IMG/VR virus record: IMGVR_UViG_3300046534_000975
Span: 1-27,248 of that record
From: a virus
Direction: 5' to 3' (one strand)
DNA length: 27,248 bases
In this document: piece by piece, positions 25,092 through 27,248 of the stretch
Layout: every line of letters begins with the position of its first letter
How positions within the stretch are numbered: the first letter of the stretch is position 1
Translations under genes and position numbers: made by a program
The notes under the pieces: model-generated
The model's database searches: none
What the model was told of the DNA's origin: nothing
What the model saw: only the letters and a program-made list of their open reading frames with translations

Positions 25092-25400
25092 TTAATTTTG
25101 CAATCTTAATTTACTTGATATTGTATCTACAACATATTTATAGTCTGGATCGCTATCAACATAGTTTTTTGCTTTTTTATATCCATGCATTATTGTAGAA
25201 TGATCAACAGGCAAACCATTCTCCTCCATAAATCTTTTTATATAGGATAATCTAATAGGTCTTTCTCTTGCTAAAAAATACAACATCTGTCTTGCCTCAA
25301 CTATTTCTCTTTTTCTGGTCTTAGAAAACATCTCTCCTAAGGTTAAATGGAATTTTTCTGCTATAGCATCAGCATAGGCATCAAATATATCTTTTTTCAT
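25092..25400 (-). CDS. Stand-alone DnaA domain-IV-like DNA-binding protein
   Basis: A 102-residue protein matching the C-terminal DNA-binding domain of DnaA (Bac_DnaA_C). It shows EARQMLYFLARERPIRLSYI, where the RQ-A-YL helix is expected, and VDHSTIMHGYKKAKNY, which mirrors the DnaA signature DHTTVLHA--K. The AAA+ ATPase part of DnaA is absent. An additional N-terminal helix (DAYADAIAEKFHLTLGEMFS) covers the region just before domain IV. Such proteins could bind DnaA boxes in host or phage DNA, either to recruit the replication machinery or to compete with host DnaA. One base separates it from the DUF3310 gene upstream; the next gene begins directly after its stop. Confidence 0.8.
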   Translation of the reverse strand: MKKDIFDAYADAIAEKFHLTLGEMFSKTRKREIVEARQMLYFLARERPIRLSYIKRFMEENGLPVDHSTIMHGYKKAKNYVDSDPDYKYVVDTISSKLRLQN

Positions 25401-25401
25401 T

Positions 25402-25722
25402 TTATTTTTTATTAAATTTATTTTTTAAATCTTCTATTCTCTGTAAAGAAGCCTTTGCCTTTTCATGGCTCATGCCTTTTGACATAAGATCGTCTATTTG
25501 TAATTGCTTAATTTCTATTTGTAAATGGTGAATAGCTTTTTCAAGATCTTCAATATGTTTAGCCATGTCAGATAGTCCTGCATCTTTTTTCTTCCCTGCC
25601 CTTAATAAGTAAGTAACTGAATTACCTACGTTGTAGGAACAAGAAAATCCATAAATAACCTGGCTTGCTTCATATCCGTTTTTTCCATTATAATAGTCTG
25701 GTGTTGGTCGTATTTGTTTCAT
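25402..25722 (-). CDS. DUF3310 protein
   Basis: A 106-residue protein of the DUF3310 family, widespread in phages and sometimes described as nucleotide kinase-like without firm proof. The family core is visible: PDYYNGKNGYEASQVIYGF, then NVGNSVTYLLRAGKKKD (the NA-KY--R-G-K--- region) and HIEDLEKAIHHLQIEI. I set the start at MKQIRPTPDYY because the family core begins there and the upstream gene ends seven bases before. The 29 extra codons upstream, open to 25809, overlap that gene and look non-coding. The C-terminal 35 residues are a charged helix. It lies among replication genes, as in many phages. Confidence 0.82.
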   Translation of the reverse strand: MKQIRPTPDYYNGKNGYEASQVIYGFSCSYNVGNSVTYLLRAGKKKDAGLSDMAKHIEDLEKAIHHLQIEIKQLQIDDLMSKGMSHEKAKASLQRIEDLKNKFNKK

Positions 25723-25729
25723 TATATTT

Positions 25730-25951
25730 TTATTTATATTTTGACATATCATTACAAATTGATAGCACAATTTTTTTGTCAAAAAAGTAACTTGTATTGC
25801 ACAAGACAAATTTATTATTTAATTCTTGTTTTCCACTATATTTAAAGAAATTATTAAAATCTATTGTATTAGTTCTGTTCTTAATATTTTCTTCAGAAAT
25901 TTTTCGTTCCTTTTTAATTGTATCTACTAAATACCTTGATAATTGATTCAT
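25730..25951 (-). CDS. Hypothetical protein (73 aa)
   Basis: A 73-residue Asn/Lys-rich protein (MNQLSRYLVDTIKKERKISE, then DFNNFFKYSGKQELNNKFVL and SYFFDKKIVLSICNDMSKYK). No motif or membrane segment stands out. It is supported by tight spacing: 10 bases from the gene upstream and 7 to DUF3310 downstream, with the same AT-rich leader type as its neighbours. Confidence 0.58.
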   Translation of the reverse strand: MNQLSRYLVDTIKKERKISEENIKNRTNTIDFNNFFKYSGKQELNNKFVLCNTSYFFDKKIVLSICNDMSKYK

Positions 25952-25961
25952 CGTTTTATTT

Positions 25962-26183
25962 TTATCTATCCAAATTTGTTGTTATATCTAAATCGTCTAA
26001 TTCAAAATCTGGTTTTTCTTCGTCCTCTGTATCATCATAAATACCCTCAAGTATTTCTTCCAAATCCAAACCATCCTCATCTTGCAGTATGTCTTCATAC
26101 GTCCCATCAACATACCATTCATGAACTATGCTTAAAACTTCTTTTGTAGTTAATTTATACTTTTTAATTAAATTTTCTTCCAT
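25962..26183 (-). CDS. Acidic hypothetical protein (73 aa)
   Basis: A 73-residue strongly acidic protein. It has a short basic helical start (ENLIKKYKLTTKEVLSIVHE), then YVDGTYEDILQDEDGLDLEE and a tail with DDTEDEEKPDFELDDLD. The acidic tail could mimic DNA or bind a basic partner, as small early phage proteins often do; this is speculation from composition. It is the first gene after a 97-base gap with a long inverted repeat, so its leader may be regulated. Confidence 0.6.
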   Translation of the reverse strand: MEENLIKKYKLTTKEVLSIVHEWYVDGTYEDILQDEDGLDLEEILEGIYDDTEDEEKPDFELDDLDITTNLDR

Positions 26184-26201
26184 TATTTTATTTATTAAAT
26201 T

Positions 26202-26261
26202 AAAGGAAGCAGATAATAGTATTAATTGTTGTTGGCAAATGCCTTTATACCTGCCTCCTTT
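26202..26261 (-). promoter_or_regulatory. Candidate structured leader RNA upstream of acidic protein gene
   Basis: On the - strand AAAGGAGGCAG (26261-26251) pairs with CTGCTTCCTTT (26212-26202) over eleven base pairs, one of them G-U, so again the helix is perfect only as - strand RNA. The next four bases, GTAT (26250-26247), pair with ATAC (26222-26219) across a six-base bulge. Inside sits a hairpin GGC-ATTT-GCC (26243-26234). The acidic protein ATG is 18 bases past the 3' arm. Layout is like the element at 22887-22965, though primary sequence is shared only in the AAGGAG(A)G arm. Confidence 0.5.
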
Positions 26262-26280
26262 TATTATAACTTAAGTAAAG

Positions 26281-26412
26281 TTATTTCTTGAATGAAGCTA
26301 AAATTATTGATTTTAAAATATCCTGGTTTAATTTTTGAAGCCATTGAATGTACTTCTTATTAGGAGATTTTTTTAATTTCTCTTTTAAAATTAATTCTTG
26401 AATTTCTTTCAT
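26281..26412 (-). CDS. Small basic hypothetical protein (43 aa)
   Basis: A 43-codon frame whose ATG overlaps the stop of the zinc-ribbon gene (ATGA), a classic coupling arrangement. The product (MKEIQELILKEKLKKSPNKK, then YIQWLQKLNQDILKSIILAS) is a basic helical peptide. No family is recognised. Its stop is followed by the gap holding the structured element at 26202-26261, so it may be the last gene of a sub-operon. Confidence 0.55.
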   Translation of the reverse strand: MKEIQELILKEKLKKSPNKKYIQWLQKLNQDILKSIILASFKK

Positions 26413-26600
26413 AGCCCTAACTTTCTATCTTCTGCATCTGCCTCAGCTCTTTCATCTTTCATTAAAGCATCATAGTCATAATCATTTTGTAATTCGCATA
26501 TGTCTTCACATTTTTTACAAACTACTTTTGCATCTCCATATTCATCTTCTATGTCGACATAATCATAACCGCAACATTTACTTACCATTTCTATCCCCAT
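26409..26600 (-). CDS. Zinc-ribbon protein (63 aa)
   Basis: A small protein with four metal ligands: SKCCGYDYVD gives the first Cys pair and VVCKKCEDICEL the second (CxxC, plus a further Cys). This two-knuckle zinc ribbon is followed by an acidic helical tail (DALMKDERAEADAEDRKLGL). Small CCG...CxxC proteins are common in Bacteroidota phages, with unknown function. The frame stays open upstream to an ATG at 26702, but that stretch is the other-frame reading of the 51-aa gene at 26591-26746 and is full of Lys/Arg/Glu. I therefore chose MGIEM at 26600; MVSKCC at 26588 is also possible. It overlaps the upstream gene by ten bases. Confidence 0.62.
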   Translation of the reverse strand: MGIEMVSKCCGYDYVDIEDEYGDAKVVCKKCEDICELQNDYDYDALMKDERAEADAEDRKLGL

Positions 26601-26746
26601 GGTATCGTATTTCTTTGTTCCTCTTTCTTTTTCTCTTTCTTTACAGGATCTTTTTCTTTCTGGGGTTTGTTTTTTACTTGCGAAGCAATATGCTCTGTCC
26701 ATTCTGAAAATGATAATTCTCTAAATTTCTTTTTATTTTTTTCCAT
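26591..26746 (-). CDS. Small Lys-rich hypothetical protein (51 aa)
   Basis: A 51-codon frame starting five bases after the stop of the gene upstream, behind an A-rich leader typical of this phage. The product begins MEKNKKKFRELSFSEWTEHI, a plausible short domain. It continues with a Lys/Glu-rich stretch and ends RNTIPWG. I prefer it over the competing frame (an ATG at 26702) because of the sensible start spacing and the ten-base overlap with the zinc-ribbon start. No function is recognised. Confidence 0.55.
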   Translation of the reverse strand: MEKNKKKFRELSFSEWTEHIASQVKNKPQKEKDPVKKEKKKEEQRNTIPWG

Positions 26747-26751
26747 TTTTA

Positions 26752-26952
26752 TTATTTTATATTAACTTTCTTTAATTTATCATTGTAATTCCTGGATAAC
26801 ATATGCTCTGTTCTTTTGTTAGATAAGTAATGATATCTGCTTAACATCAAACTACTTTGCAATCCATCAAAATCAAAAAACTTAATGTTACCAAAAATTT
26901 CTTTTTTTAAAAGTATTAATTCTCTTTCTTCGTTTTTAGATAGTTTATTCAT
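26752..26952 (-). CDS. Hypothetical protein (66 aa)
   Basis: A 66-residue basic, helical protein (MNKLSKNEERELILLKKEIF, then FFDFDGLQSSLMLSRYHYLS and MLSRNYNDKLKKVNIK). The first half is a charged helix, the middle hydrophobic, without a clear membrane segment. A 54-base AT-rich spacer separates it from the gene upstream; I see no clear promoter in that spacer. Family unknown. Confidence 0.55.
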   Translation of the reverse strand: MNKLSKNEERELILLKKEIFGNIKFFDFDGLQSSLMLSRYHYLSNKRTEHMLSRNYNDKLKKVNIK

Positions 26953-27006
26953 AAGTATTATATTTAAGTGATAAAAATAATGAATAAATATTAAATAAGA
27001 AAATTA

Positions 27007-27222
27007 TTAGTAATTTATTGTTAAAATATTTAAATCAGCAGAATTAATTGATGAGATATCGCTTGTTAATATTTCTCCAGTTGAAAAATCAAATGTATTG
27101 TAATCTAAATATTCTCCATCAATGTAAAATTGATTCTTTAATGAATCATGATTATTTTTGTTCTCAACGATCAAGAGTTCCCATTCAAGTCTGTCTTGTT
27201 TTATCTCCAATAAACTGGACAT
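27007..27222 (-). CDS. Hypothetical acidic protein, start possibly outside window
   Basis: A 71-residue reading from the ATG at 27222 (MSSLLEIKQDRLEWELLIVE, then FYIDGEYLDYNTFDFSTGEI and an end DLNILTINY). The first part is helical and the rest beta-like and acidic. The frame remains open from this ATG to the window edge, reading IFIAWNNH before it, which looks protein-like. The gene may therefore start beyond 27248. No family is recognised. Confidence 0.5.
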   Translation of the reverse strand: MSSLLEIKQDRLEWELLIVENKNNHDSLKNQFYIDGEYLDYNTFDFSTGEILTSDISSINSADLNILTINY

Positions 27223-27248
27223 GTGATTATTCCAGGCAATAAATATTT

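Noticed and set aside
25723-25809. Longer N-terminus for the DUF3310 gene
   Set aside because: The extra 29 codons overlap the preceding gene and do not look like the family; the core starts at MKQIRPTPDYY.
26184-26280. tRNA or tRNA-like gene in the gap
   Set aside because: The folded part is about 60 bases and lacks a T-loop sequence, acceptor end and anticodon arm of normal size.

Overview
The window is part of the genome of a tailed bacteriophage of podovirus type whose host is most likely a Bacteroidota (flavobacterial) bacterium. Support comes from the low G+C (about one third by eye), AT-rich leaders without Shine-Dalgarno sequences at nearly all starts, a tail hub/muzzle protein of the kind found in crAss-like and flavobacterial phages, and a BT4734-type primase-helicase. 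I see no rRNA, tRNA, CRISPR array, insertion sequence or bacterial housekeeping gene.

Layout: two convergent gene blocks meet at about 18,075. The left block (1-18,074, + strand) is a virion module with almost no intergenic space. It holds the end of a ring/adaptor protein cut by the window edge, a second ring protein, a 1703-residue muzzle protein, a 58-residue small protein, a protein carrying what is normally the muzzle's C-terminal domain, a GNAT-like protein, and three proteins of increasing size (359, 685 and 2199 aa) that resemble internal virion/DNA-ejection proteins. The order ring, hub, GNAT-like, then three internal proteins matches T7 genes 11-12-13-14-15-16, although the sequences are of the Bacteroidota phage type. 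A small acidic conserved protein closes the block. Terminase, portal, capsid and lysis genes are not in the window.

The right block (27,248-18,077, - strand) reads from right to left. It begins with small early-type proteins, including a zinc-ribbon protein and several of 43-73 aa. It continues through replication and recombination functions: a DUF3310 protein, a stand-alone DnaA domain-IV-like protein, a DUF1071 single-strand annealing protein, a PD-(D/E)XK exonuclease, a small protein with an SSB-like acidic tail, a BT4734/PriCT/SF3 primase-helicase, a SNF2-type helicase and a VRR-NUC nuclease. Three small unknown genes end the block. Together these suggest replication started by the phage's own primase-helicase, possible recruitment by a DnaA-like DNA-binding protein, and an exonuclease plus annealing-protein recombination pair. 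No DNA or RNA polymerase lies in the window.

Two points stand out. First, the muzzle appears split over three cistrons, with a large extra region and a duplicated small module at the break. Second, the two longest gaps between genes on the - strand (22,867-22,971 and 26,184-26,280) each fold, as - strand RNA, into a long closing helix that is perfect only when G-U pairs are allowed, with a small hairpin inside. They look like structured leader RNAs or unusual terminators and are the best candidates here for something undescribed. No gene-free stretch exceeds 300 bases.
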